DNA from: Gnetum montanum
Taxonomy: Eukaryota > Streptophyta > Gnetopsida > Gnetales > Gnetaceae
Direction: 5' to 3'
Length of the DNA stretch: 64,000 bases
Assembly: GCA_015680685.1 (NCBI GenBank)
Contig: MNCI01003070.1
Location: 245,930 to 309,929, forward strand
Shown: in pieces, positions 1-12,032 of the stretch
Numbering within the stretch: position 1 is the first letter of the stretch
Layout: the number at the start of each line of letters is the position of its first letter
The notes under the pieces: generated by a model
Told to the model about the DNA's origin: nothing
The model's input: the letters and a program-made list of their open reading frames with translations, nothing else
Database searches by the model: none
Translations under genes and position numbers: made by a program

Positions 1-1943
1 AGCTAGTTGCTCCTGCTGTTGATGTATGTAGTCTATTATTTATTACTTTTACACATCAACATTCCATAGGTAGTGATTTTCTATGGTCAAAGTGACATTC
101 TCTTGGTAAGTTTGATCCAATGCCTTTTGGATATTATGCATGGTGACATCAACCAAGGATTGATCAAAGATCATCATCTCCTTCACATCCTTAGCCTTCT
201 TAAACTTTTCTTGAAGCTATTGAAAAGCTTCATCATAGGTTAGTGTAGGGTTGAGAAATGTAGGGTCAACAAGGTAGGCTCTTAATTTAGTAACCTCCAA
301 AGCTAGGCATTGGATTTGAGCGTGGGATATTTTGAGTTGTCCTTCTATGATGATGCATTTGCCCCTTGCTTTCAATAGTTCCAACTTGGTAGCATTGATT
401 GTATCTAGAAGGTCAAAGATATCCAAAATCGTTTACTCAATCCCCACCATTCGATCTAGTAACTCCTTGTGCTAGGTCGTGCTTAATCTACTAATAACTA
501 TTCTTGCCTACATCCATACATCTCTTAGTGTAGAAACATCTGGTATAGATGCCATAAGTATGTTCAATGCCTTGAAAATTCTATCAGAAACTACCTCTAC
601 TACTGTCTCCTACTTATGGTGCTGCATTGCAAAGACAATTTCCCCCTCACCTTCCTCTAGATGCACCAAGAAAGTAGCAGCATTACTAGAGATTTCTAGG
701 AATTACTACTATCATGAGAGAGAGACCCTTACCTCTCAAGTGATAGGATTTGATCTCATAGGCAACTACATTCTTTGGGCTAAGAAAACTGGTCCACCTT
801 CCTTCATCTAGCTTATGATTCAAACCATTTCATTATGGTGACTCATTGCTAGATGATACATAGATGGATTACCACCACTCATTCCTGCTTGTTGCTCCTA
901 CTCATGCAAAAGCTACTCTTAGATCTCACATATTTGTTCAAGGGTAGCATGGGACTATAGCATGGTTTTGTGAGTGGACATAGGATGTGGTGGTTGCTAG
1001 TCCTCTTTCTTAGTTGTGATAGGGGTCTTATCTTTCATCATTTCAATGCAAGAGACAAAAGGAGCATACTTGATTGTATCATTGGCATAGTAAACTATTT
1101 TTTTCCTTTTGCATAGTTTTATGATGAGGTAGGGAAAGTGTAGGGCCTTCCTTTCACATTATGTTTTCTTAAATTGCTTCTCTATCTCTAAATAGATCAA
1201 CTATGGAAGGTTCATAGAAAATTTTCCACTTAGAGTAGCACACACATGGGTGGAAAAGGCAGTCACCTTACTAAGGCTCACAATCAAATTGAGGTGATAG
1301 GCCACTATCTTGAAATGCACACACTCTGCTAGGGTGAGTACATCATACTCCTTGTGATCCACTACATAACATTACTAGGTCCACTTCTTATTTGCCTCAT
1401 GTTCTACTTGTGTGAAGATCTTTGTTAAATTTTTTATAATATTAGGCAACACAAAGGCCTGTGCAATGGCCTTCATTGAGTAAGACACCTGAATGTTCTT
1501 GATCTTCATAGTCACTTCCACCTACCTACCATTCCAAAAGAGATGTCTCTCCCATGTACCATTCTCCACTGAAAGTGATGATTGGCCACATGGGAGAGTT
1601 CTACAACTACATCTTGACATATAGTGGAGCATGTGCTAAGAATGGTCCAAAGTTTAATTCTTGGAGAACTAAGCATTGGATGTCATGAGGCTTGAATCAA
1701 TGTGACCTCTAGTCTTAGCATTGATCTTGGTGCCTCATCTCGATGGGATTGTTTAGGTACAACCACATCCTTAAGAATCTATTGGACATATTACTCTATG
1801 ACCTCCTCATAAAGAGGTCCTATCACATTAGTTTCTACAACCTATTTTTGGACTTGTTCTTGTTCCTCTCTTCTAGTTCTAGGCCATTTGTCCCTTGGTT
1901 GTGATGGTCCTTCTTCCTACAAGCATTTTGATCTAGGTGCCAT
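1..1943 (-). pseudogene. Element D ORF3: sense ORF in env position (decayed, 5' part only)
   Basis: Reading leftward from the ATG at 1943 gives a protein starting MAPRSKC, then basic and Q/E-rich sequence, with several stops. The same stretch recurs at 54411-57154 (element F), where it is longer and reads better. It lies downstream of the D integrase on the same strand, the position of env-like genes in Athila elements. The fuller F copy suggests a globular N-terminal region resembling plant transposon/mobile-domain proteins and a coiled-coil C-terminal region. No signal peptide or clear membrane segment is seen, so a true envelope function is not supported. The 3' end lies outside the window. 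Confidence 0.6.
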
Positions 1944-1960
1944 CTGTAATCACAGCATGG
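1944..1960 (-). promoter_or_regulatory. Candidate 3' splice site directly before ORF3 ATG (element D)
   Basis: On the minus strand the sequence reads GCTGTGATTACAG and then ATGGCACC, an AG exactly abutting the start codon, with a branch-like TGCTAAT about 25 bases upstream. The F copy keeps the same arrangement (GTTGTGATTATAG, then ATGGCACC). This suggests ORF3 was expressed from a spliced subgenomic RNA, as proposed for env-like genes. No donor was identified. Confidence 0.45.
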
Positions 1961-2519
1961 CCAGGGATTAGCACTTATTATGTAACTTACAAACATTTGA
2001 AATACCTTATCTCTTGGGGTAGTTACACTTGGCTAAGTTGTGATCATGGTTGATTTGATTATTTTAATATTATTTTATTCATTAAACCCATGGAGAACTT
2101 AGAAAAATTATAAAAAATTATATGTAAAAAATTATTATGGATGACATAGACTCACTGTTTGTTCCATGAAAAAGAAATTGGCTTAGTCATCAATCATCAA
2201 AATTCAAAAATAGAAAGTAGACATTAGCAATCAAAAACATTAGGTACAAACCACCATTAGCAAATAGCTACAGCATCACTAAGTCCTATTGGAAATAAAG
2301 CACTTTTATTAGAAAACAAGAAAAATTCACACCAAAATAAAGTAAAGTATACATGAAATTGTAAAAATATTCAAGAAAAATAAAACATACTAACAATGTT
2401 GTAAAACAAAAATTTGAAAAAAATAATAAAGTATAAAAAAAATGGTATAGAAATAAAGAAAGTGTAAAACAAATAGATGTAAAACAAAAAAGTAAAAAAA
2501 CTGAGGAGCCACTTATATA
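1961..2519. other. AT-rich spacer between integrase and ORF3 of element D
   Basis: This stretch is non-coding, with A-rich runs around 2280-2500. Similarity to F at 57155-57420 extends to about 2150; beyond that F has lost its counterpart. It probably holds the intron tail upstream of ORF3. No further feature is seen. Confidence 0.4.
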
Positions 2520-3700
2520 TATGCATGGATGGTCATCTTTCCCATGACTAAGTTGAAAGGAGATCTGAAAGATTGAGTGACGTCATTCATCCAATGAGGT
2601 GTTGCTTGCACTAGCTTGTGTGGGCTCATGGAAAGGCTTAAGTTGCTACATGTTGGCCAATTCCTTTTTATTTGAGATTTCAAGTTTGTAGATCAACATG
2701 GCCCTAGAAGAAAAGATTTCATATATGATATAAGGTTCTTTCCAGAACATCTAGAACTTAGTTCATTATGGTGTGTATGTGGGATTCCAGTAGAGAACCT
2801 TGTCTCTAAGTTGAAATTTCAGTTTCCTTATCCTAAGGCCATGGCATTGTTTACTGAATGCTTTGTGCACTTCATTCAAGGATAGGGCCACCAATTGATC
2901 CTAATCTAGGACATTAAGGTTGATCAATCTCTCTTTTTGTATTAGGGTCAAGTCAAGTTTAAGGTCACAAGCTATTGAAAGTTTACAAAGCTTAGATTAA
3001 ATTGGAAGAGTTGGTAATTTTCTATACACCAGCTCATAGGGAGAGTAGCCTATAGGAAGTTTCCACGTTGAGTAGTATGCCTATAGGGTATCATTAAGTT
3101 TGGTGCTCCAGTCTCTCCTATATTTACTAATTATTATTGTTAAGGTTTTTGTGATTTCCCCTATTGGTAACCTCTGCTTGACCATTACCTTGGGAATGGT
3201 AGAGTGTTATTAATTTATGTTCAACCCCTAAGCATTGCATGAGCTTGCAAAAAGTAGCACCTATAAAATCAGTACCATTGTTAGAAATTAGTGCACATGG
3301 TACTCCAAACCTATTTACAACCTTTTTTTATACAAAATATGTAGCAATGGAAGATGTACAGTTGGTGAAAATAGCTAACAATGACTATTATGTATGCTTT
3401 TCCATTTCACATGGGTGTGATGGGATCTATGAAGTCTATGCCCCAGATGTCAAAGGGTTCCAATGGTTGGATCCACTAACAAGTTCCCTCCATTCAAGCG
3501 ATCATCCCACCATCTCATTAACAGATATCACAAGAGCAGATGAATTGGTGGACATCCCTGAAGATTGTTGGCCATGCATCTCTCTACATAGTGGCCTCCA
3601 CAAGGACCCTCATGAACATCTTGAAGAATTCATAGTTGGTTAGCATTAAGAACACGCCAATAAATCAGGCCATTGGTGCACACCTTGTAAAGATGTTCAT
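2520..3700 (-). pseudogene. Element D integrase (Athila-like Ty3/gypsy), decayed
   Basis: Translated leftward in several frames this shows an HHCC zinc-binding module (HEGPCGGHY followed by CSCDIC) near 3620-3530. The catalytic core begins WGIDFIDPITP near 3450. The second acidic site lies near 3290, in RFGVPCALISNNG, where the usual TDNG is NNG, a loss of the catalytic Asp. The third region reads GNGQAEVTNRG. The C-terminal part near 3060-2600 reads WKLPIGYSPYELVY and then KFQLRDKVLY. Stops and frameshifts are frequent, so it is non-functional. It continues the RT/RNase H reading to its right. Confidence 0.85.
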
Positions 3701-3759
3701 TAATTTCCATGAAGCATTTGGCCTAATGAAGAAACTATTGTTTCTTCTGGTGGTTTAAC

Positions 3760-4330
3760 TCTTGTGGCATTTCTTGAGTGAGAAGATAAGTGAGGATGCC
3801 ATCATACCATTTTTTGCTCAACAAGAACTTGTTCATTTATTGCACCAGCAAAGAGGAGTTCATCAAGAAACTAATTAGAGAGTGGGCTCTCATCTTCTTT
3901 CTTATTCCATCATAACCAAGATAAGTGATTAGTGATCACATTCTTACTCCCCTTCTGATCTACCATTATAAGATCAAACTCCTATAAGATCACTAGCCAA
4001 CGTATGACATGGGAGCTCATCATTAGTTTATTCATTAGGAAGTGAATGGCACTATGGTCAGTGTGCATAAACACCTCATATCCAAGCACATACTGCCTAA
4101 ATTTCTTCAAAGCATACACCACAGCCATGAACTCTTTCTCCATTGTGGTGTAATTGAGCTATGCACCCACAATGCTTTGGCTTGCATAGTGGATGCCATA
4201 TGGACATTTTTGATTATCCAACTACATAAGCACATCTCCCAAGACATAGTTGGATCCATCTATCATGATGGAAAATAAATGGGACCAATCAAGTACTTGT
4301 AGAATTAGAGTCTCTACAAGCCTCTTTTTA
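3760..4330 (-). pseudogene. Element D RNase H domain, decayed
   Basis: The minus strand encodes MEKEFMAVVYALKKFRQYV, then YEVFMHTDHSAIHFLMNK, then IRWLVIL and EFDLIMVDQKGSKNVI. These are the usual consecutive RNase H motifs of Athila-like Ty3/gypsy elements (E of KEF, D of TDHSA). Stops interrupt the frame. It lies between the RT palm to the right and the integrase to the left. Confidence 0.85.
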
Positions 4331-4826
4331 AGCAACTAGAATGTCTTTTCACATTCCTTGATCCACATGAATGGAACATCTTTCTTTGTGAGCTCAACCA
4401 ATATTTTTTTGATCCTAGAAAAATTCTCTATGAATCATTAGTAGTAGCCAGTGTGTCCAAGGAATTACAAGACATCTTTAATAGTTTTCAGTTGGTAGAT
4501 TATTTCTTAGATGATCCAAATATTTTTTGGTCTATCTTAATCCCTACTTGAGAAATTTTGTGCCCCAACATAATGCCCTCCTAGACCATGAGATGACTCA
4601 TTTATCAATTGAGCCGAAGCTTAGTCTCCACACACCTTTTAAGCACTTTCTCAAGGTGATCTAGGGCTTGTGCACATGTAGCACCATAGGTGGAGAATTC
4701 ATCTATGAAGACTTCCAACCCACTACCAATCTACTGCTAAAAATGCTTAAGACCAAGCATTAATAATTTGCAAGGGCATTGAATAGACTAAAGGGCATCT
4801 TACGATATGCAAAAGTCCCCTAGGGA
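4331..4826 (-). pseudogene. Element D reverse transcriptase, C-terminal part
   Basis: This is the RT downstream of the 2.9-kb insertion. It reads GTFAYRKMPFSLFNA (the conserved MPFGL-NA block), then a catalytic loop decayed from F-DDF to FIDEFSTYG, then LEKVLKRCVETKLRLN and GIMLGHKISQVGIKID. The loop and the LGHKIS block are typical of Athila-like RTs. Deleting 4832-7731 plus one TSD copy rejoins this part in frame to the N-terminal part at 7737, with one TGG-to-TAG stop at the junction. Confidence 0.9.
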
Positions 4827-4831
4827 CTTGT
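4827..4831 (+). repeat. Target site duplication CTTGT, left copy
   Basis: CTTGT directly precedes the TG at 4832 and is repeated exactly after the CA at 7731 (7732-7736). It lies within RT codons, so the target was the coding region of element D. Confidence 0.85.
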
Positions 4832-7731
4832 TGGTGTCACGATAAACCATTCCATGGAGTAGTAGTTGAAGCTAATACAATTTAAAATAAATGAGATTGA
4901 TACATCTAAGAATCTAGGAGAAATATCTTAGGAAGTTAATATCAATACTGAATGGGGTGTGACTGCATCTAAAGATGCAAGGCTATATTCTCTTGTTGAA
5001 AGGTTACAAAGGAAGTTATTTCAAGTGGATAAAACAAAGAGTTCTTAATTGGTTTATGTGCACTGGTTGTTGTAGAAAATTATGCAAAAACTATAATATT
5101 TTGAATTTTTTTTAGGACAACAGGCCTCTACCATATTAGCTCTTGGCAAACCCATGCTTATTGATGGTGATTTCTGTAAAGCAAATTGACAACTTTTCAT
5201 AGTGGGCCAAAATACCATTGCCAATACCATTCAATCCAATTGTGTTATTGCATTAATCAAACCTCATGTGCTTATACTATCACATTTTATACTAATTGGT
5301 ATGATGAAGTTTAGGGGCTACATCAACAAAATGGCTTTTTGTTTAAAGGATGATGATGTTTGGATGTCTAATTTTGCCAAAATATTTTATTTGTGAACTT
5401 TCAAAGAAAGAAAATAATATTGTATATAATTTACTACTAGATATTTTAAGTTGTATACCTAAGGAATCATTTCTACAATATCATGAAATCGAGCTTATTA
5501 AGAAGGATGAACAAAATGATGGTTTCATAGAAAAATTGTGTCATTAATTTTACTATGTAATCTACAAAAATAATGGAAGTATCTTACATAATTTCCAGTT
5601 GAATTACATTGAAATAAGATTGAAAAAGTTACGAACACTCCTTAGCTAAGGATGCTGTAATCAACTACTTCAAAACAAAATAAACATCATCAATAAAACT
5701 AACAAAAAATGATAGAAAGCCCCAAAATGCATACCAATATAGAACTCTTCTACCCTTCATGATGAAAATTACATCAGAATATTCCTTAGTTACAAGGCAA
5801 AAAAATAGAGTGGTAAGAAGGAATTTCTTGGCAAATGTTTTGCATGAATTGATCACGATAAAGAAGCCCTAAATTGGAAAATTTGCAAATGTGTAGAATG
5901 CTAGTGGGATACTACACCGCTCATGTATCACTAGATTGTCATAATTTTCAACAATCACCACAATATCTATACAAGTAGAACTATGGTTTCCTCTTAACTA
6001 CTACAATGACCATGCTCCACAAGTACTTCTGAAATGATGCTGATGGAGCTTGCTATGCCCAACCCAAAAATCACCTCAACTTATAAGTGTGTCACCTTAT
6101 TTTCTGTTTCCAAAAATTGATGTTGCTACCCAGACTCATGCTAAAAAGTACACGAAGAGTGGCATCCTCAGCATTAGAAATAGGGAGATGCAACATGAAA
6201 GACTACAAATCCTTGTTCCTGTACCACATGGTGGAAAAATAAACCCCTATTCTTGCATTTATGCAATGGGCTAGTCATGATTAACTTTAAGAATTAAATG
6301 TTTTTATTGATGCTCTTGGTTAGAGAATATAAGGAGAAATACATATTATTTTCATTGACAAAGTGCAATATAAGTTTAAAGATAATTTGTATGTATTTTT
6401 TTAAAAAATAAGGGTATTTTATTTTTAAAAAGAAAGGGATATTATTCATGAAGACACTTGCCAACTCTAGCTCAAATTTCTCATAACTTATTATGGAAGT
6501 TACAACTTCTCATGGGAGTGATGAATTAATTCCCAAGATATTTGTAGCTTACCTTAATATTTCATATGATTATAACTACCTTGAGGTTACCATAAAAGGG
6601 CTTCAAGGGTAGAAGAAAGAAAAGGAAACTTTTGGAGAAGAAGAAATTTGAAGATTACTTGTAAGATGATTTGCTAAAGACATCGTTTCAGCCACTTTGT
6701 TTTAGTCCTTTGAGTTCATTCTTTCCTATTTTGTTTTTGCTACTTAGCTGATGGTTAGGTATTATCATACTTGGCATTTAAATTTGGGATTTTTGGATTA
6801 CTTTTATAGTTCTTTGTTGTGTGATGGTAGAGTCCTATTAAGATTTGCCATAGAAGAGCTCATGTTGGAAAGCCTCAAGAGCAATTTAATAGAAAAGTTT
6901 ATTATTATGTAATGTTTAAGGCTACTATTAGGATTTCTGTAAGAGAGCCTCTACTATATACAAGCTAGTTGAGCAATTCAATAGTCTAGAAGGTTCAAAA
7001 AATCTTTGGTATTTTGATGGGACTAAAATAGCTTTTTGATTTTTAAAGTATATTTCCTTGGTATTTCAATTAGAAATTGTCAAATCTTTGAAAGCTCTAT
7101 TGTATGCAATCGTTGACAACTATTATCTAGTAAAAATAGAGACTTGTACATGGTGGTTTACACCAATTTTTGGTAGTATAGTAGGATTATCTTTAAGAAA
7201 TTGCTTGTTTGAGCCTAGAAAATTTGAANCTCACAATAAAGTTATCCCTAATTCAATATCTATGAATTGTTCAAANGCGAAGTGTTTTCTTGTATCAATT
7301 TACCTTGCTTAAATATTTGAGATTTTCTTTCTCTTTCCATTGAATCTTGCTCTATTTCTAGTTTTCTTGTGGAACTTTCTCTCTCTAGGAGAAATCAGGA
7401 GCAGATTAGCAGAGTTATGCTCAAATGGTTTTTATAAAATTTTATTTGTTACAAGTATGTATTATAAAGACCATATTGACTAAGTGATCAAACAAAATGG
7501 AAATCTCTAACTCATTGTATTTTACAAAGTTTGGCCGAATCTCTTTCATGGTAACTAATTACAATTTTATACATGACTCAACTATTTCAACATTCAATAG
7601 CAAACACATATTCACATTAACTATTTAATCTATTTGGAGGTATCTGGGCCTTGCTCTTGCCAGAGACCAATGAGCACCTAAATATTATTTGAGGCACTCA
7701 TTGGTGGTTGTGTCCCAAATGGTCACCAACA
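4832..7731. mobile_element. 2.9-kb TG...CA insertion in the RT of D (solo LTR or decayed LTR element)
   Basis: The insertion starts TGGTGTCACG, ends GGTCACCAACA, and is flanked by perfect 5-bp duplications (CTTGT). TG...CA ends with a 5-bp TSD point to an LTR retroelement. It is AT-rich, with no recognisable retroviral domain in any frame and no internal copy of its own ends, so a long solo LTR is the simplest reading. Orientation is not settled. A CATAAAAGGG TATA-like site lies near 6590 on the plus strand. Single N bases occur at 7229 and 7276. The short ORFs (for example 5202-5547 and 6050-6274) match nothing I recognise. Confidence 0.8.
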
Positions 7732-7736
7732 CTTGT
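7732..7736 (+). repeat. Target site duplication CTTGT, right copy
   Basis: Exact repeat of 4827-4831, directly after the terminal CA of the 2.9-kb insertion. Confidence 0.85.
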
Positions 7737-8558
7737 AAATGTTATTTTGTCCTAATCCTTAGGTGATATCTGAATTTGGTTATAACGACTATAATAATTC
7801 CAAAAGTTATAATAGCAATGCCCAGAAAGAGCAATGGAAAATGATCTTTGAACATTTCCATGTTCAACAACCTGAAATCAATATAGACCCATGACTTAAC
7901 ACCTTTCTTTGGCACAACTACAAGTGGGCTAACCCACTTGCTATCTACAAGTGGATAGATGATCCTTGCCTTGAGGAGTTCTTCAATTTTCTCTTTGACA
8001 ATCTGTTTTAGTTTGGGAGTCACTACTATGACTACCTCTTTGGCTTCATGTCCAAATTGGTATAGATGCGATGTTTGCATATCTTAGGATCAATCCATGT
8101 GACTTTAGGATATGACCAAGCAAAGATTGTTGGTCATTTGTTGACCACCTTCAACAACATGTTTTTCTACTTAGGAGCAAGGTTTGCATTGATTATCACT
8201 AGCTTACTATTTTTCAAAAATGCATATTCCATGCTAGTATGTAGAGTTTTTAACTCTAAGGGCTCCTATTTAAAACTATTAGGAATTTCCAACTCTTTCC
8301 AATTGGTATCATCAGGTTCATCATCAAAGAGTTGCTAATGAACTTACTCTAGTTCATCCATGCCTTCACCATCGGCACAAGTTAGGCTCTTACTAGGTTT
8401 CATGTAAAGTGTGCTTCTTTCAAAATTAGCTATCAACCACCGGGTGCCTTTCTATTTTATGGCTATTGTGTACATGCACTTTTGGATTTTAGATTCATTT
8501 GCACATTGTCTGCATGCTTTGATTGAAGTGCTTTTAATAAACTAGAATTTCTGCATAG
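7737..8558 (-). pseudogene. Element D reverse transcriptase, N-terminal part
   Basis: The minus strand reads ICKHRIYTNLDMKPKR, then LLKARIIYPLVDSKWVSP, VVVPKKG, YIDFRLLN, KDHFPL, and after a frameshift YNQIQISPKD and DKITFT. These are the RT fingers and palm blocks in order. The preceding LKTLHTSMEYAFLKN and the CKHRIY block are characteristic of Athila-like elements. It is interrupted on the left by the 2.9-kb insertion and on the right by element A, whose TSD starts at 8559. Confidence 0.9.
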
Positions 8559-8563
8559 AGTTG
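8559..8563 (+). repeat. Target site duplication AGTTG of element A, left copy
   Basis: AGTTG abuts the LTR beginning TGTATTGACC at 8564 and is repeated exactly at 46391-46395 beyond the other LTR. This identifies 8564-46390 as one insertion into element D. Confidence 0.9.
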
Positions 8564-10310
8564 TGTATTGACCTAAATTGTCGGTGTAAGGCTAGAAGGA
8601 AAACAAACACCAAAAGATCACTGGGTAGACACAGCTGACCCTGCCTTCACCTCGAGGGTAAGCTGGAAAAGTAAACAAAGGTAGAGTGCCTTTGGATGGT
8701 CTGCACGTAAATCAACCAAGGATTTCCTTGAGCGTAAACTACAGCTTGCGCTGAGGTTATCGTAACTAATGTTTTAAAACGTAAACAACATGTATGAAAC
8801 ATAAATAGAAACACATGCAAAAAATTGGTATTGTAAACAAAATGTAAATTGAATGTAAAATAGAGTAAACAAAAAATAATGGCTGGCAAAATGAGCTGTA
8901 TTGTATTGCATAGAAAAGATGTGCATCGATCAAAGCATAGCTGCAAATGGCAAGTCAAGCACCAAGCCCCAAGGTGATGTGATGTGATGTTTTTTGGAAG
9001 TGCTTGGATGCTAGAAGTTAGAGTGTGCTGAGTGCCCAAGGATTGCTGGTTTGAGCTTTTCAAGCTGTTTAACTCAAAAATTACCAACCCTGTTTATTAT
9101 AATTAACAAGGTATTTATAGGATTGGGCTAGGCTCAAGCACAAAATTCATGAATGGAATCAACAACTGGGAGATGAGAGTAAAGCGGATCAAGTGACACG
9201 TGTCGAATGGACAACTGTGCATGAGTTGGACATGTGTTGGCAAGCTACGTTCTTGACAAGGTTCACTGTATCTTACAATGCAAGGGTCACTCAAGCCCAT
9301 GGAAATACATACAATTTAGACTATAGGACCTAACAAGCCCACAAATGAAGATTTACAATGAAATGATTAATTTACAACAAAAGAAATTGGTTTTGGCTCG
9401 ATTGAGACTTATGGATTTTTGATTTGACCACTTTGACCACTGTAGGATACTGATTCAGGTGTTTCCATGGCTTTTGAGACATGTCTACTTGCACTCATGC
9501 TGGGCAGTCATGTTGGGCGTTCAGTAGACACTCATGCTAGGTAGTCACGCTTGGAGTGCAGTAGACACTCACACTGGGCAGTCATGCTGGGATTGCAGTA
9601 GACACTCATGCTAGGTAGTCATGCTGGGAGTGCAGTAGACACTCACACTGGGCAATCACGTTGGGAGTGAAGTAGATGCTCACGTTGGGCAGTCACGTTG
9701 GGAGTGTCCTCAGTGTGACCTCAGCTAGAGTGAAATAAAATGAGATACTTGACACCAAATTTTGATTCCTGAAGTCTATTCTTTGAATGCAACTGTTACC
9801 CTAAATGTGTATAACTTTGAGAGTGATTTGTAATCTAAATTTGAGCCTGAATATGTCTTGTTTGGAGCCACCTTTGGTAGGTCACGTTGGACTCACACTA
9901 CAATGTGATCTGCAATGTGACCTGCAGCATGACCTCAAAAACTTGCAATTTTGAGCTGAGATTTGGAATTTTTGAAGGCTAGGACCCATAGTTGTCAATA
10001 GTGGACCCTGAGGATGACTTGCACCCTTGAAATCAAGTAGTTTTTACTTAGTTTTGAGGCTTCAAAAGTTGGTCACGCTAGAGTTACGTAGCAACGTGAC
10101 CTGTAGCATGACTCCTGAAAACCGCTTAGAAATGATCATTTTAACCTATTTTTGATGCTATGTGAAGTTACTCACACTGAGGGTGAGCAAGCTACCTTGG
10201 GCAAGCTGGGTGTGAGTTCCATGCCTTAGCCAAATTTTGCCTCCCGAAACTTCAAAAGGGCTTGAGTCGTTCTCATTTTAAAGTGCTAGGCCGAAATTAA
10301 TGGTGTTTCA
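8564..10310 (-). repeat. Element A 3' LTR
   Basis: This LTR of about 1.75 kb matches 44671-46390 along its length. On the element strand it begins TGAAACACC (10310) and ends AATACA (8564). A TATA box, CTATAAATACC, lies at about 9121-9111 on the minus strand. It holds about five copies of a 37-bp tandem repeat near 9490-9710. By eye the two LTRs differ at roughly one base in eight over the first 260 aligned bases, mostly transitions, so the insertion is old. Confidence 0.92.
9490..9710 (-). repeat. 37-bp tandem repeats in the element A LTR
   Basis: About five to six imperfect copies of a unit containing ACTCACGCTGGGCAGTCACG, ending AGTGCAG. The other LTR has an equivalent array near 45600-45790. 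Each unit carries GTCACG/CGTGAC, a motif that recurs elsewhere in element A. Confidence 0.75.
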
Positions 10311-11682
10311 TTAGCCCCTCTTTATTGACATCTAAAGAATCCACCCAAGAGATGTCAACAAAGAAGCGCAAAACACCATGAACAAAAAAGCATCAAACAT
10401 TGACCATCGGCCCTTGGCTGGGTGTCATCACACCATTTTCAAAAGTACATGGGATCGAGGGAATGTGTTTCAAGATGCAAGGTATTGGTTGTAACCATGG
10501 GTTGGTTGTAATCAGGGGAAATGAGGAGTTGGTCAAGGATTATAATTGCTACTAGAATTATGGGAGAGGAATGCTCTCACATGAATGAGCTATATCTTTG
10601 GTCCTTGTCCATAGCTAGTGTTCAGCAAACTCAGAGCCAAGACATAGGAAGTGCATTCTTTGGAGAAATGAGACTCTTATAGAGTGTTTATAGGGCCCAT
10701 TGTAAATAACCAAAGCCACACGATGGTCTCTTTGAGACACCAATGTAACTATTTTTCAAGACAATTGCCTTCTCACCTGGGGCTTGTATGAGAATGGCCA
10801 ATAGTCTTTTGTTTATGATGTCAACGGGGTCACGAAGATCTTTTCCATGCATTTTGCTCTTTGACCTTTTTGTTCTTTTCTTCTTTTCCTTTGTTTTTGT
10901 GTTGTTTTTTCTTTCTTTTTCTTTTTGGTATTTTTGAAAGAGCTTACTTTTAGTGCTGTGCTTGTGTTCGAGCGCTTACATTTTGCATCATGTACTATGT
11001 ACTATATTTTGTGTCACAACCGCTTAGGGAGTCACAGTGTGCAACAGTGTATCAAGAGTTTTGAGGTGAGTAGAATGTATGAAGGGGGTGTAATTGAATA
11101 GGCTAAGGGGAGCATGATGGGGAAAAGGGGATGTATCGGGAGTTAGAAATGTACTTATGAATGGTTTGATTAACCCAGTTATGTGCATCCGGAAGAATGT
11201 GATACCTTGTCATCATGATGGAGTGCATCTATGCATGAAGACCTCAGGCGTGTCATCCTGCAAACACAACTCCAAGAAGATAAGAANAAAGACCTCAGGC
11301 GTGTCATCCTGCAAACACAACTTCAAGAAGATAAGAAAAACACAAATGAATCGGTCAACTAAGCACTTTAAACAAAGGGATGGAGTCACCATGTGCGATT
11401 TCAAAGTAAACAGAATCATGAATAGCATCAGCTTCATCAAGGTCCATGAGAAAAATCATGTAGTAAGTCTTTGTGGAACATGTATAGCCAATTGCAACAA
11501 CACATCTTTTAAAGTTTTTCCTAGTCATCGATGATGTCATTAGTTTATAGTATTAGTGGACTATTGCAGGTTAGTTTCACGTCATAACCAGTTTATAGTC
11601 TTAGTGGACTTTGGATGCTAGTTTCACGTCATGGAGGACAGATGTGACAGTTTAACGTCGTACCAGATAGAGCTCTGTGGTA
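10311..11682 (-). other. Element A 3' non-coding region with polypurine tract
   Basis: On the minus strand AATAAAGAGGGGCTAA lies directly upstream of the LTR start TGAAACACC, a good polypurine tract (about 10311-10326). The rest is non-coding. At about 11238-11337 a segment of about 50 bp (GACCTCAGGCGTGTCATCCT...) is duplicated in tandem next to a single N at 11287. The ORFs seen on either strand there come from this duplication and match nothing known. Confidence 0.6.
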
Positions 11683-12014
11683 TCAGTTTTAAGTCATGAT
11701 GCCAGGACTTGTCTATGGTATCATTTTTAAGTCATGATGCCAGGACTTGTCTATGGTATCAATTTTAAGTCATGATGCTGGGACTTTTCTATGGTATCAG
11801 TTTTAATTCATGATGCCAGGACTGTTCTATGGTATTAGTTTTAAGTCATGATGCTAGGACTATTCTGTGGTATCAATTTTAAGTCATGATGCTAGGACTA
11901 TTCTGTGGTATTAGTTTTAAGTCATGATGCCAGGACTATTCTATGGTATCAGTTTTAAGTCATGATGCCAGGATTGTTTTGTGGTATCAATTTTAAGTCA
12001 TGATGCCAGGATTG
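11683..12014 (-). repeat. 38-bp tandem array after the element A integrase
   Basis: About nine copies of a 38-bp unit with core TTTTAAGTCATGATGCCAGG followed by ACT-GTTCTATGGTATCAG. Copies differ mainly by transitions. It starts about 20 bp past the integrase stop. Read on the element strand, each unit contains CATGACTTAAAA, the same motif type that follows the integrase of element B (32355-32640). Confidence 0.85.
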
Positions 12015-12032
12015 TGACGTACCTCAAGTTTA

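Noticed and set aside
11683-12014. CRISPR-like regular repeat array
   Set aside because: Units are head-to-tail without unique spacers, in plant retrotransposon DNA with no cas genes; it is a simple tandem array.
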